From positions 30,554,001 through 30,618,000 of the forward strand of contig CM055318.2 in assembly GCA_029255685.2 (NCBI GenBank): DNA of 64,000 nucleotides, in the 5' to 3' direction. This DNA is from Silene conica (lineage: Eukaryota; Streptophyta; Magnoliopsida; Caryophyllales; Caryophyllaceae). Below the pieces are notes generated by a model. It made no database searches. It saw only the letters and a list, made by a program, of their open reading frames with translations, and was not told where the DNA came from. The position numbers were made by a program, and so were the translations under genes. Positions 10,456-23,267 of the stretch are shown one piece after another. Positions within the stretch are counted from its first letter, which is position 1, and each line of letters opens with the position of its first letter.

Positions 10456-11172
10456 TTACCCAAGAGGAACGAGTACGGGTTATTGATCGTGCAAATGAAT
10501 CTGTCCCCGTGGTTGCGGGTTTTAATGTCCATTCAACTCGGGCTCCCTCAAAACTGACCTCTCAAATGACTCGTTCGGAGAGGCAGAAACTGTCATGCTC
10601 TCATTGCACTCGTACGGGACACGATCGTAGCATGTGTTTTGAGCTACTTGATGAAATTCCTGAATGGTGGTACGAACTTAAAGGCTTGCATGTTCCCACT
10701 CGAGGGGGGTGCTTCCAGCCGCAGCAAGCTCAATAATCAACAACGCGGAGGAGGTTGTAGTGGAGGGTCTCGTCCGCGCAAGGAGGGTGCTAAGAACAAA
10801 GATGTGGCTGCTCCCAAAATCGAGAGCAGTAATGTTGTGCATACCGAGAGCAGTAATACAGTCACTATCTATGGGACTCCGTCTCACACTGTTTATGGTA
10901 CGTGGATATTGGATACGGGGTGCTCTCACCATGTCACGGGTGATTTTTCGCTCCTCTCAAATGTTAAACTGGTCCCGAGCAGATCCGTTGGACTCCCTGA
11001 TGGCACGCACATCTATGCGACTCAAGTGGGTCGTGTCGATATTACGCCAACTATCTCCCTTGCTCTTGTTCTCTTTGTTCCTAAATTATTGTGCAACTTA
11101 ATTTCAGTCACACAACTATGCGATACTCTAGCTTGTGATGTTATAACTAATTCTTCTTCATGTATAATTTAG
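10456..11172 (+). pseudogene. Ty1/copia gag C-terminus, zinc knuckle and protease (fossil)
   Basis: Coding content resumes directly after the family B insertion. A CX2CX4HX4C zinc knuckle (CSHCTRTGHDRSMC) lies near 10590-10630, then a basic G/R-rich linker. A retropepsin-like segment with WILDTGCSHHVTG follows at about 10900-10950. Order and spacing match plant copia polyproteins. Confidence 0.8.
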
Positions 11173-11269
11173 GATCGGGATACGAGGGCCGTGATTGGGA
11201 CTGGTGATCGACGTGATGGACTCTACTACCTCTAGCAGTCGAGCCTTGTAATGGCAGTCGTGAATGTGC

Positions 11270-12190
11270 ACAATAGAAATCGTGGATTATGGCATAATCG
11301 TCTTGGGCATGCCTCGGAAAAAGTTATAAAAAATGCTTCCTTTCTTTCGTAATAATAAACATTCATTGGTTAAACCGTGTGAGGTTTGTCATCTTGCTAA
11401 ACACATTCGTAGTCCTTTTCCTTTAAGCAGTAATAAGAGCTCCTGTATATTTGACTTGGTGCATTGCGATTTGTGGGGCCCGTATGACTCTTTTGAATCG
11501 TCGGGTGCCCGATATTTTTTAACGATTGTAGATGATTACTCTCGGGGTGTTTGGCTTTATCTTATGGAATCTAAGACTGCGGTGTTTTCGAAATTCATGT
11601 TATTTATCGCTTTGATAAAAAGACAATTTTCTACCGATCTAAAAATGGTACGGAGTGATAATGGCACCAAATTCAATTCTTTAAAGACTTATTTTGCCTC
11701 TAATGGGATTATTTTTCAGTCCTCTTGTGTGGGAACACCTCAGCAAAATGGGAGGGCGGAACGTAAACATCAACACATTTTGAATCTTGCTCGGGGTTTA
11801 CAATTTATTTCAAGCCGGTCTCCCCATCCAATTTTGAGGTGAGTGTGCTATGACTGCCGCCTATCTTATTAGTCGCACTCCCTCTCCCATTCTTGACGGT
11901 CTTACCCCATTTGAAATTATTTTTAATAAACCCCCTAATTTTGATGGTCTTCGGGTTTTTGGGTCCTTATGTTTCGCCCATAATCAGCAAGCCAAAGGTG
12001 ACAAATTCGCTAGTCGGGGTCGTAAGTGTGTTTTCATGGGGTATCCATCGGGTAAGAAAGGATGGTGGTTATATGATCTTGATACAAAGCAATTTTTTGC
12101 CTCCCGCGATGTCGTGTTCTATGAGGATCACTTCCCATTTCTTGACACACCCACCAATAGTGTTGCTAACAACTACTATTCTGCCCCAAA
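11270..12190 (+). pseudogene. Ty1/copia integrase region (fossil)
   Basis: A GAG-pre-integrase segment (LWHNRLGHAS, CEVCHLAKH) is followed by the rve core. The core shows the DLVHCDLWGPY, TIVDDYSRGVWLYL, SDNGTKF and GTPQQNGRAERKH signatures that surround the catalytic D, D and E residues. The C-terminal integrase block with FGSLCFAH and KCVFMGYPSGKKGW follows. The region is interrupted and not functional. Confidence 0.87.
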
Positions 12191-12529
12191 ATGAGTATGT
12201 TATTGATTGGTCTTGGCAAGATGCCGAGGAAACAGGCACCCCCACGACCACTAATGAGGTCCCTGCCTCCCAACCTGATCCTCCATCTCCAACTTCCACT
12301 GCTTCTTCTATGGACCCTACGGTAGTACAGCCGGCTCCGTTAGGCCGTGGGCATCGTATCAAATTCCCGTCCGCTCGATTAATGAGAAAGACTATAATCT
12401 GGATTCCGTTCATGGTAGTAGTAGTCCATCCTCCCCTTCTTGGCGTCACCATGTCTCATCGCCTCTTTCAGGTACGCCCTACCCTCTCGCTAATTATCTT
12501 GATTGTACTAAATTTTCCCGAAATACAAG

Positions 12530-13867
12530 TCTTATTTGGCAGCCCTTCAATCCCAAAAGGAGCCTCGAAATTTTAAAGAAGTTGTCACTGATGAAGGGTG
12601 GAGGAAGGCTATGGAAGCTGAAATTAAAGCTCTTGTTGACAATGGGACATGGACCATGAAATCTCTCCCACCGGGCAAGAAGGCTCTTGGGAGCAAATGG
12701 CTTTACAAAATCAAGTATAAGGCTGACTCTACTATCGAACGTCTGAAAGCCCGATTGTTTGTGTTCGGCAACCATCAGACAGAGAGTGTGGACTATGATG
12801 AGACTTTTGCTCCAGTCGCGAAGATGACAACTGTTCGGTCTTTACTCGCCGTCACTGCAATGAAACATTGACATTTACATCAGATGGATGTTCATAATGC
12901 CTTTCTTCGTGGTGATCTGGATGAGGCAGTCTATACGCGTCTTCCTCCGGGGTTCAATTATCCTGTGTCGGGACTTGTGTGCCGCTTGCGTAAGTCTCTC
13001 TATGGGCTTAAACAGGCGCCTTAGTGTTGGTTTGCTAAGCTTGGGGTTGCATTGAAAGACTATGGCTTCACACAAAGCTATTATGATTATTCCTTATTTA
13101 CATTTATTCGCGGCCCTGTTTCTCTCAATGTTCTCGTTTACGTTGTTGACTTAATTATTTCTGGTAATCATTTATTAGCTATGTCTGAGTTCAAGGCCTA
13201 TTTGAGTTCGTATTTCCACATGAAGGATTTGGGGGATTTACAATATTTTCTCGGCCTCGAGGTGGCCGTAATAAGGATGGCATCTCTCTTTGTCAACGTA
13301 AATACCGGGTCTTCTTGGATGCAAACCGGCTTCCTCTCCTATGGAGCAACATCACCGCCGTGGGTTATCCGAGAGTCCGTTACTCGCCTCTCCTGAGACG
13401 TATCGTCGTTTGGTTGGGCGCCTAGTGTACTTGGTTGTTACTCGCCCTGATATTGCTTATTATGTCCATATCTTATCTCCATTTATGCAATTTCCGCGTC
13501 AGGACCACTGGCTTGCCGCACTCCGTACCCTGCGCTATCTCAAAGGCTCCCCTGGGCAAGGCATTTTTCTATCATCTCAAGCTAGTACCACTCTCTTCGG
13601 GTGGTGTGATTCGGACTATGCTGCATGTTCTCGTACTCGACGATCCCTTACCGGCTGGATTGTCTTCTTGGGCTCGTCTCCTATTTCTTGGAAAACGAAG
13701 AAGCAAACTAGGATTTCTCTGTCTTCTGCTGACGCTGAATATCGCTCCTTAGCCGCTATTACATGTGAAATTAAAAGGCTCCATGGCTTGTTGGAATCAT
13801 TGGGGGTCAGTCATCCCTCTCCCATTCCAATTTCGTGTGATAGTAAGTCTGCTCTTCATATTGCCTA
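12530..13867 (+). pseudogene. Ty1/copia reverse transcriptase and RNase H (fossil)
   Basis: RVT_2-type reverse transcriptase begins at EPRNFKEVVTDEGW and includes the GSKWLYKIKYKADS and YDETFAPVAKMTTVR motifs. The RNase H part has WCDSDYAACSRTRRS and the SSADAEYRSLA signature near 13730. Usual copia order. Multiply broken. Confidence 0.87.
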
Positions 13868-14002
13868 GAATTCGGTCTTTCACGAGCGTACCAAGCATAT
13901 CAAAAAGAGGCGGATTACTACCTTATGATGTACATGTATTATATTTTCTCATTTCCATATGCAATAAGAGGCGGATTACTACCTTATGACATTCCCCAAA
14001 CA

Positions 14003-15361
14003 TTAATAAAGGTCTAGTTTAGTCATTGTAAATAAGTGAAAGGCGTTAAAATGTAAACAATAAGATAAGTTACATGAACCATAAATAAAATGTAAATACA
14101 ATAAGTAAAATGTGCATTTGATCGTATAAGAAGACAAATGTCAAATGTATTAACCTTTCTTTACCATTATCAAAAAAAAAAAGAAAAAGAAAAATAAGTT
14201 ACAAGAACCATCAATAAAATGCTAAAAGACATTGATGTTGAACTTGAAAAATAGGTGGTTATTTGTAAAGATGATATAATAAGCGGTAATTTTTAAACAT
14301 GTCCTAAAACACAAAACCCAAAATTTTTATAAATAGATAGGTTGAAAATCTTAACAAGAAAGGGAGGAAGAGTAGTTTATGTTTGGGGGCATGAGAGATG
14401 AGAACTACGGTAGTTTTTCTGTACGACGATCTCTTTCCATGTTTTTTTTCGCAAAATGTGACCATTTTATGTTAATAGTGACCACTTTATCTTAAAAGTA
14501 ACCACTTTTTGATAAATAGTGATCACCTTTTGAAAAATAGGTTATTTTTTAGACAAAAACGTGGTCACTATTTATCAATAGTGGTCATTACTTATCAAAA
14601 TGTGATCATTTTTCTATTGATTGTATATGTGACCGTCGTAAAGTAGAATTTGTGTGAGAAGTATAATCCGTAGTCCATAGTCCGTAGTCCCTAGTCCCTC
14701 GTAGTGCAACTTTAGTAATGAATGTCAACTGCCGTCGAACTATTCCAATAAATACAGAGAGTACCCCCTAAAGGCTAAAACCAAGAATAAATACTATTCC
14801 AATAAATACAGAGAGAAGTATATAGTAATAATAAATAAAGTTCAATAAATAGAGAACTACCACTAATACTAGATACTACATAGGAACTGCGAGTTATTAA
14901 AAACCCAACGCACATGTTTAGAACAATTATATTAGAGCTTGTTTAAACTTCAACTACTTCATCAGATTAAATCCATCAGCTTAGAATCAATATCCGGTCG
15001 GAAACTCGCATTTTCCAAACTCTGCAAAACAAAAATAACAAGCATCTCATTAGTATTCCAAAACTTTTTTGGAAATCCAATTATGTATAAATGGTACCAA
15101 AACTAATTGCATGTACTAAAATATGCAAAGGGTATAGCAAAAGGTGGTATCAACATAACTTTATGAAGTACCCTGCTTCACAACATGAAAATTGTAAATA
15201 TATCTCACAACCGATTAAAATATCGGGTATTTTGTTTGATTTACTTGCCTTGCGATCCGGCCCAATATATTAATTTAGTCGTTGTGAAAGGACGAAGAAA
15301 GATGTTGGTAGCACCCCGAAAATAAAGTGGTATAGGCATTAGGAGTGGTGTTATGTATACC
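14003..15361. other. Intergenic, no gene; possible MITE near 14410-14645
   Basis: No coding region supported. A GTGACCACTTT-like word recurs in both orientations between about 14455 and 14640, with TACGACG-like sequence at each side, which looks like a decayed inverted-repeat element. An A-rich run lies at 14170-14195. Confidence 0.5.
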
Positions 15362-16319
15362 CTAGATTGCACGGACACACCACTTTTTTAGTCCCCGCGT
15401 ATCCGACACGGTGTTCGACACGGACACGCCTAGTACACGGTTTCAAACGTGTCGGACACTTCAAAAACCATGTCGTCGATTTTTTGAAATCAGGCGTGTC
15501 GAACACGGTCCGTATTTGGGGGACACGACATTTATACTTTTTTTCAAAAACAATTTCTATTTCACCACTGAAGACACAAATTACTTTTTGCCTAGGTAGC
15601 ACCAAAACGGACACGGACACGGACACGGGACACGGCAAGCGATGAAATTTAGGACACGGGACACGACATTTAAATTTAATAAAATATACATTTTGTAGTT
15701 ATAAATCTTTGATTTTATTTTTGTAAAAGTATTTGATATTAATTTTAAATAAGTGAATGTAAAATTTGCCCTTAATAAGAAATTTATTTTTATTCCTCAT
15801 CCAAATCAATATTCTAATTGATCTCTTTCGATAACGCATTTCTCATTTCAAAAACATCATTCACCGCAAATGATAACCAAATATCGTGGACACGCGGCGG
15901 ACACGGCTCAAATACCATGGACACGTTTCGGCATGTGTCCATGGAGTGTCGATGTCGGACACGGTATGGCTCATTAGGAGAAGTGTCCGTGCTACCTAGC
16001 TTTTTGCCAATTACTTTTCAAAACAAATGCCTCCGACGACACAAATTACTATTTTGTAATATTTGAGTGTTTATTTAATTTCGGTTGTAATTTGGACTTT
16101 CTATTTTGTAGGACATTTGATTTTGACGTATAAGACATTAGTGTTTGTTGTCATATGACTTTGTGACCTTTAAATAACCAAAGTTTAGATGTTGATTGTA
16201 ATGGAGTTTAAATTACCTTAGTTTAATATGTATATTGTTTTTTTACCGTATCCCGTGTCCTAAAAAAGTCGGAGTACCGTATCTCGTGTCTGTGTCGTGT
16301 CAGATTCCGTGTAACCTAG
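15362..16319. mobile_element. hAT-type MITE, outer element of a nested pair
   Basis: Ends are inverted CTAG(A/G)TT(G/A)CACGGA. An 8-bp duplication flanks it with one mismatch (TGTATACC at 15354-15361, TGTATAGC at 16320-16327). 8-bp duplications are the mark of hAT transposition. The interior is full of GGACACGG / CCGTGTCC words and codes for nothing. A related element (15592-15999) is inserted within it, so the element itself was about 540 bp. Confidence 0.8.
15592..15999. mobile_element. hAT-type MITE nested in its relative
   Basis: 408 bp with perfect 11-bp terminal inverted repeats CTAGGTAGCAC and a perfect 8-bp duplication CTTTTTGC (15584-15591, 16000-16007). It shares the terminal CTAG-N-T-N-GCACGG pattern and the GGACACGG subterminal words with the element it landed in. 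Confidence 0.9.
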
Positions 16320-16873
16320 TGTATAGCTAAGACCACCCCAAGGAAGGTCTCGCTAATTAACTCACGACCTAGTTTTATCTCTTAATCTCACATTATTTAT
16401 CTAACTCACTTTTACACTCTCAGACAGAAAGTCGCGACCTAGGTCACAAATCCAATTCACTTTCCACCAAATTGTGTCCTTTATACTTGTATCCAACAAA
16501 TAAAACAAGGACATATAGAAGGTCACAAGGCAACCCCTTTAGATCATGAGATGACCCTCTTAATGACCTTGCTTGAGGCCTTGAGGATAGTGTAAATCTC
16601 ACGAAATTAACTCGACTCGAAAAGGGAAGCCTAAGACCCTAAATTGTACGATTCATAGAAATCGAAATTCAACTAAAACCCCAAATTAACTTGACCTGAA
16701 TTGCCCAAGCCTGAATTCCCAAATGAGTTGAAGTATAACATCCCCAATCTCGCTTGACCTGAATTCGACTCGAGACTTTTGTTTAATTACCAAGTTTTAA
16801 AGTACCCAATTTTTAGAGTATTCATACTTGAGGCCATCAATAATTTCGGGTATTCGGTTTACTCAAACCCGAA
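16320..16873. other. Intergenic, no gene
   Basis: No gene or well-supported element seen between the two hAT MITEs. Confidence 0.5.
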
Positions 16874-17501
16874 TAGACCTGATCATGGGCAGGGCTGGGC
16901 CGGGCTCGTGCTAAATAAACGGCCCAAATACACGGGCCGGGCCGGGCCGGGCCAAAACGATGAGCCAATTTCCTTGGCCCAAGCCCATAATTGTTCGGGC
17001 TATAATGGGCCCCGGGCCAAAATGGGCCAAAACGGGCTAAAATAATACAATATGAAACAATCAACAAAATTGATATGTGAACAACTAATAGCAACGAAAT
17101 AAAATTTTCAAGTCTTAGGTGTTTGACTTCGTCTCTTTCGGTAGGAGAACAATCCATAGTACCATACATAACTTATGAGTTGGAAAAAATGAGTAGTATT
17201 AACTAAAGGTGTACGATAAAAATATAAAAATATCCGCAAAATTGTTAATTCAATGCATTAGTGATATTAGATTATTAGTGTGATATGATATACGATTCCA
17301 ACTTTTGAATTTTTTTCTTTTTAAAAAAATAATTTTGGGTCGGGCCGGGCCAAAAATCGGGCCTTTAGATTGGCCCAAACCCGGCCCTATATTTATATCG
17401 GGCTTATTTTGGGCCGGGCCACGGGCTTTTGGGCCAAACTATTAGGCCCAAACCCGAGAACCGGGTCGGGCCATCGGACCTGGGCCATTTGATTAGCTCT
17501 A
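16874..17501. mobile_element. hAT-type MITE with GGGCCGGGCC words
   Basis: 628 bp. Ends are TAGACCTGATCATGGGC and the inverted TAGAGCTAATCAAATGGCC. A perfect 8-bp duplication AACCCGAA flanks it (16866-16873, 17502-17509). Both subterminal regions are packed with GGGCC / CGGGCC words, while the middle is AT-rich. Confidence 0.9.
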
Positions 17502-17509
17502 AACCCGAA

Positions 17510-19619
17510 GAAAAACGTGTATTGAACACAGATTTGCGTGCTTTATTTCGAACATAATTTTTCTTTTAAGAAGAACATTTTCATTTCAAACCTAAAACGA
17601 AGTATACATGTAACATGTAAAACAAAAAAATTACACAAATTCTCATTTCAAATCATCATTATTCGTCTTAAGCGTAAGACAGGTCAAATACATACCCAAT
17701 CACCCCATTTGTCACCTTGAAAATGTCAATTTTTTTGTCTTTATTACCCTCACTTGTTAATATTTGACCCGTCTTAACCTTAAAACAGATAATACCGGTC
17801 TTAAACCAGGCTTACTGAAAAAATTATTGAAATTAACAAAAGATTTGTGGAAGGATGGTAATTTGATGATTTTAAAATGGGATATTCCTTAAAAAAAAAG
17901 TCATCTCTACGTAATTTGTTGAGTTAGTGGAAAACAGAGAGTTAAATCCGAATCCCGGGGCTGAGTACATTTGGGCAGCGAGAATTAATAATGATGGCAT
18001 AAGTTGAAAGTGATGACAAAATTTGTTGGCAAGTGTATGTCAGTTTCTTAGATGCGAACTATTCCAAGCGATATGGACTTTTGTGTGCCCGGCTTCACAT
18101 GGGTAAATGGGCCCCTATTCAACAATATGCACACAATTCCATAAAAAGTTATTGAAATGGAAAACACCACAAACACTACGGTCTCTTCTGTATATCACGA
18201 TGCAAATATCGTCACTTTGTTTTTTACTGTGCCATACTGTCATGTGTCAGTAATCAGCGTTACCCAGCCTTGTCAATGGATATGACCATATCACATATAT
18301 TGACTATATCAAAATTCCGTCGGCCAGGATAACACATTAATTTTCTAATTACAAAACCAATAATGTTTTTGTCACAAAATACAAGTAGGACCATCTATAA
18401 AACGTTTTATTTAACCTCACCTGCCTTATTGTGAGACAGAACTATCCGTCTTCAACTTATAACGGATAGTATCCGCTATAAGCAAGACTCTTGTTTAAAC
18501 ACTAGGGAGTAGTAGCATTATCTACCAATCATCATATATTTATCTAATGCAGAAGCCAATCTGCTGACGTGGCATCACTAGAAAAAAGCTTTGTCCTACG
18601 TGTCGCGTTGTAAAGCATCCTAGAGCTATTGTCCAATTAGATTCATCCTAGAGCTATTGTCCAATAACATTCGAGATATGGTATAATGGTATAATAACTA
18701 TTCCAAGATTTCACGGACTAAATCTATGGAATCACAAGATTTCATTCCATATATTGAAACAATAAATAATGACAGTTTTGGCTGAAGATTAATTCCGTAG
18801 CACGGCCTAAATCCTAGAGTTACCAATCCATAATTACCGAACAAAAAAATACCTACAAGTATTTTTTAGACTACATTTTCGATTTACATATGGGTCGGAA
18901 TAATTACGGGTCGGAATACCTACAAGAATATTTTAGACTACATTTTTTTATGGTTTAATCGTTATTAAATATGGGTCGGAATAATTACTCTTCATCGGTA
19001 TATACACTTATGTGAGCGTCGTGATTTATTAGACTACATTTTCGATTTATTGTAAGACATCTGACTATTCACGTGAATGCGAAACATTTTAACAACTACG
19101 GAGTATTTATTTAATATAGTAAATAGTAAATGAGTGGTCATTTAATAATTTTGGAATGTCTTCGTGTAAGATGTCGCGCGCAATAACTGTTATTTATTAT
19201 ATGAACATCTTTAATAAATATAATTAAAAATACGTTTTTTAACCCAACTATTCATTTACTACTCACGTCTCATCAGATTATTTACGTTTTGCTTTTATTG
19301 TACGATATGTAATATAAAACTTTATTTTATATATGGGTTACATATTTTAAAAATGGTGCAATGAGTAATTAAAAGTATACAAATTCTATTGTAAGTCTTG
19401 ATCATCTTAATGAACAACTATATGATAGCTCATGTATACCGTCATACCGACATGTGTCATAAATAATTCAAAATTTATTTATATGTATATAATTAATCAG
19501 CTTTCTTTGATATTATTAATTACGGTACTCATCTAAAGTTAAAAACAGGCCACAGTAAATAATTAATTTGCTTATCTCCAATATTATTAACTATATTCAT
19601 CTAAAGTTTAAAAAACAGA
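17510..19619. other. Intergenic; short duplications, probably the body of an upstream Helitron
   Basis: No gene seen. Contains a tandem duplication of about 34 bp around CCTAGAGCTATTGTCC (18608-18666) and a looser duplication around TGGGTCGGAATAATTAC (18845-18985). The right part presumably belongs to the Helitron ending at 19647, but I could not place its left end. Confidence 0.45.
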
Positions 19620-19647
19620 CCCGTGAATTTCACGGGTTACAACCTAG
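19620..19647 (+). mobile_element. Helitron-like 3' terminus (hairpin plus CTAG)
   Basis: CCCGTG-AATTT-CACGGG hairpin (19620-19636) followed eight bases later by CTAG and then T. This is the Helitron 3' end architecture (hairpin, CTRR, insertion at A|T). The matching 5' end was not found. Confidence 0.75.
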
Positions 19648-19648
19648 T

Positions 19649-21605
19649 TATATATATAAAAGAATCTTGTGAAACTGCCTACGTGACACAACGTGGATTC
19701 AGAATTAGGCTAATGCAAGTCTCTCATTCAATCTCACAATTTTAGTTTTTTTAAACCAATCATGTTAAACCAAGTTGGTCATCTTTCCACATCAGCAAAC
19801 CAAATTAATTGAGAACCACATAATTAACCGTGCGTAATTAATATAATCGTATTAATTAATATAGGTAACAATTCTCAAAACTTAGACGTGTTTTTTCACA
19901 TACGAATTTTACTATTTCACATACGATTTTACCACACTGTCCTTCTCATTTCTTTTATCATTCACTCAATTAATTTTATCTCTCTTCCTTCATTCTCTTA
20001 AACACAAGTGATTTGTTACCAACTACTCCATTCACTCCCTCCGTCGCCAACTCCGTTCACCGCCCCTCCGTCACCAACTCCGTTATACTTAAATCAATTT
20101 TAAAAAAAAAACTAAAAAAAAAAGAAACAAAAACAAAAAAAACAAAACAAAAATTTAAAAAAGAGAAAACTAAAACTAAAACAAAAAAGAAAAAAGGAAA
20201 AAAGGAAAAAAGGAAAAACAAAAATTCAAAAGGAACGTGATTTTGGTTGCAAAACGCAGTAACGCAACAACCTAGCGACAACACACGACAACACGACCAT
20301 CAACAAGCCGGCAACACGGTCATCGACAATCACGGCAAACTTCGACGGATGCCGACGACCCAAAGATGGCGACCACCACAATTAACTGCTATATATATTA
20401 TGTGTATAATTTCAGTAAATATAAACTTAATAATTTCAATAAAACGTATTAATAATCGCTAATAAACAATATTACTTCAATAATTGGAGAGTTGTAATTT
20501 ATTATGTAAATTTTAGAGTAATTGGTTAAATATTAGGGCAAAAATGCATATATAAAAATTGTTTTGTCTATGTTTAAGAAATAGGGTTTATGTTTAACGT
20601 AAATGGTAACATATGAAAATTTTATGAAAAAAATGTATGTGAAAGAGTAAATACATGACGTTCATACTATCAATTTAATTAGATCACTTCAATGTTTATC
20701 CCTCAAAATTGTTCAATTATAATACAACAATAAATCAGCTTGCACTATTAATGCAATTACTATACAAAACTCAAATTTTGAAAAAATTGTAATTATAAAA
20801 CAATTATACTTGGTATTTACATTTTAGCAAAATTACTTGGAATTTAATTTAGAGGATTACCAAAATAATAATTACCACATGATTACAAATTTAGAATGTT
20901 TGTCGAAAACACGATGAGCGCGCACATCTAAACCATTAAAGCATCACAACTCTAGAGAGCAATTAACAAATGATTTTATTGTTGTTTTTGTATTTAGTTT
21001 TTGTTTTTTTAATTATTTCTACTCAATTTTCGTGTTCATCTATATTAGACTTTGACTCTTTCATTGTTTTAAGGTGTGATTTATAATTGATAATCTTTTA
21101 GGTAGTCCATCTTTCACATTAAGTTCGAAAGGAGGCAATTTACTTTACCGGTTTGTTTTGCACTAACTATTAAGAAGAGTTCAGGGAATCTCTATCCCGT
21201 GTTGGTCTTTATCTTCCTAGATCAGTCTTCACCCATGGATATTTGTGCGTTGCTATCTCTCGGGTTACAAAGAAGGATGATATAAAAGTCCTTATTTTAG
21301 ATGACGACAAAGACATGTGAGCATGTCTAATATAACAAGTAATGTTGTTTACAAGCAGATTTTCGAGAAATTATGAATTTCTCTTAAACTTTTCAGTTTT
21401 TATATCCTACTCTATAGTAGGATGTATTTGAAAATATAAACTTTTATCTTACTTTTTTATTATATATAGACTTTTTTATTTATTTTTTATTAAAGCATTT
21501 ACCTATACACCACATCCGTTATTAGCATATTTAACAATTTAATTCATCCTTCTCTATAAAAATAGAATTGAACAACCCCGTGAATTTTCACGGGTGTTAC
21601 ACTAG
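19649..21605 (+). mobile_element. Non-autonomous Helitron abutting another Helitron end
   Basis: Begins, as far as I can judge, at the TATATATATAAAAGAATC sequence directly after the preceding Helitron end. It finishes with the hairpin CCCGTG-AATTTT-CACGGG (21577-21594), then CTAG (21602-21605) and T. The two 3' termini differ only slightly, so they are the same family. The interior has a lysine-rich low-complexity stretch (20100-20235) but no Rep/helicase. The left limit is inferred, because the canonical TC start is not evident. Confidence 0.65.
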
Positions 21606-22114
21606 TTCTCATATAACACCATCACATTCAGATAGTTCTCAAACAACCTACGCCACTTGATCCCATCTAACCAGATCTGACCCCTACATTGATCAGCCCT
21701 TCATTAACAAGTTTCTACATGTGTTTGACTGTTCCATATATAACGCATTTCTTTAATTCAATAATTGGTTATCCTATACCTATTACCCGTGTTCTTTTTG
21801 TTGCAAGTTGTTCCTAAAAATCACTAAAACGGAAAAAAATGGTCAATATTATTGGGGTGAGTATGATAGTGATTTGTGTTTACGGTACCACAATGAAGTA
21901 GCAAGGTGACCACTAACAAGACTAAGGTCATCTTAACTATGATTAAGGCAATAAATTAACATAACTAAGGTGTGGCCAAGGAAAGGACATCTCCATGCAA
22001 AAAGTCGATTTAATCGATTCATTTTTACTCTTCAAGTAGAAGGTTACGACCTAGATTTTCAACCAAATCATTTGCTACTAATTTTCAATTTTCCAACATT
22101 TTTCAACAAGGTAA
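21606..22114. other. Intergenic, no gene
   Basis: Nothing recognisable apart from AT-rich sequence. Confidence 0.5.
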
Positions 22115-22122
22115 ATCATATG

Positions 22123-22825
22123 TAGGGATGTCAATGGGGCGGGGCGGGGTGGGTGCGGAGGGGGGTCAACCCGCGCCCGCCCCGCGAACTTTTAATGTGC
22201 ACCCGCCCCGCGACCCGCGGCGGGTTGAACCTTTCAAAACCGTCCCCGCCCCGCGGGGACCCGTTAACCCGCCTAGTTCCTCAAAAATGTAAATCGTGAA
22301 TCTAAAATATACTAATCGTAGTACTTATACAAATAAGTTTTCGCAAAATGCCTTATCATTCAATTAACAAGGGTCCGTTGAGCCATGAAACGGTTTTATA
22401 TGCAAATATACCACGAAACACATGCACAAACAGTAGCTCAAATACGGAATACTGAGTAGTGAACTAGTGATTATTGCCTTATTGGACTACTGGGTAGAAG
22501 TTACTTACTTGTTTGGGCCTGATTGGACTACTGGGTAGGGGTTACTTATTTATTAAAAGTTTTTTTAATCTTTTAAGTTATATTTTTTTATCTATATATA
22601 TTACTATTAGATATTATAATTTATTAGGTGGGTATAAGCGGGGCGGGGACATGTGGGGCGGGGTAGGTATGGGGCGGGTCTCAAGTGATACCCGCACCCG
22701 CCCCGCGACCCGCGACGAATGATTCGTTTGAAAACCATCCCCGCCCCACGACCCACCAAATCATTACCCACACCCGCCCCACGTGGGGTGGATGCGGGGC
22801 GAGACCCGCCCCATTGACATCCCTA
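22123..22825. mobile_element. hAT-type MITE with GGGGCGGGG words
   Basis: 703 bp. Perfect terminal inverted repeat TAGGGATGTCAATGGGGCGG and a perfect 8-bp duplication ATCATATG (22115-22122, 22826-22833). Both subterminal regions are dense in GGGGCGGG / CCCGC words. The middle holds a tandem duplication of about 47 bp (about 22464-22556). No transposase. Confidence 0.93.
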
Positions 22826-22833
22826 ATCATATG

Positions 22834-23267
22834 GTTTCAAAGTCACAAATTAACCTTCTTTTCTTCAAGGTTACGAAAACTAGTAAGTTAATCATACTTT
22901 AGAGTATCATTAACATGATTCAACAAGGCCACAGCCTTCTTGGTGTCACTTTGACGTGAAGTCGTGACTCAATAGGTATCCACAATTTGCTAATACAAGT
23001 AATAATTGTCCACAATTTGGTAATACAAGTAATAATTGAAAAAGTAAGAGAAGTAAATCTAGTTTGTTTGGGATGAGTAAGTAAATCTCAATAATTAAAT
23101 TGAGATAAAAAAAAACAAAAATATTGGTAATCTAGTTAGTTTAAACTCGATAGAAGAATGTTTAGTAAGAAGCATGGAATTAGGGGGCTAGTCAAAAAAG
23201 ACAATTTTAGGGTTGCAATAATTTTGTCATGGCAAACAAAAGAAGTGGGTCCAACAAAACAAAAAAA
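22834..23267. other. 3' flank of the glucanase gene
   Basis: Contains a 34-bp tandem duplication around CCACAATTTG(C/G)TAATACAAG (about 22979-23038). A third glucanase exon may lie here, but no candidate is convincing. Confidence 0.5.

Larger units (their letters stand above)
235..14002 (+). mobile_element. Ty1/copia element, old and broken, host of two nested insertions
   Basis: The 5' LTR starts with TGTTAC at 235, is interrupted by a solo LTR (345-1940) and ends near 2015. A primer site complementary to initiator tRNA-Met follows (TGGTATCAG, 2022-2030). Gag, zinc knuckle, protease, integrase, reverse transcriptase and RNase H follow in copia order on the plus strand. LTR-like sequence recurs at about 13926-14002. 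A second, younger LTR element sits inside gag (2775-10455). The polyprotein is broken many times (roughly ten or more), so this is a fossil. I found no convincing TSD. The exact 3' limit is uncertain. Confidence 0.85.

Noticed and set aside
20013-20240. Lysine-rich 75-codon frame
   Set aside because: Low-complexity A-rich sequence inside a Helitron; composition artefact.
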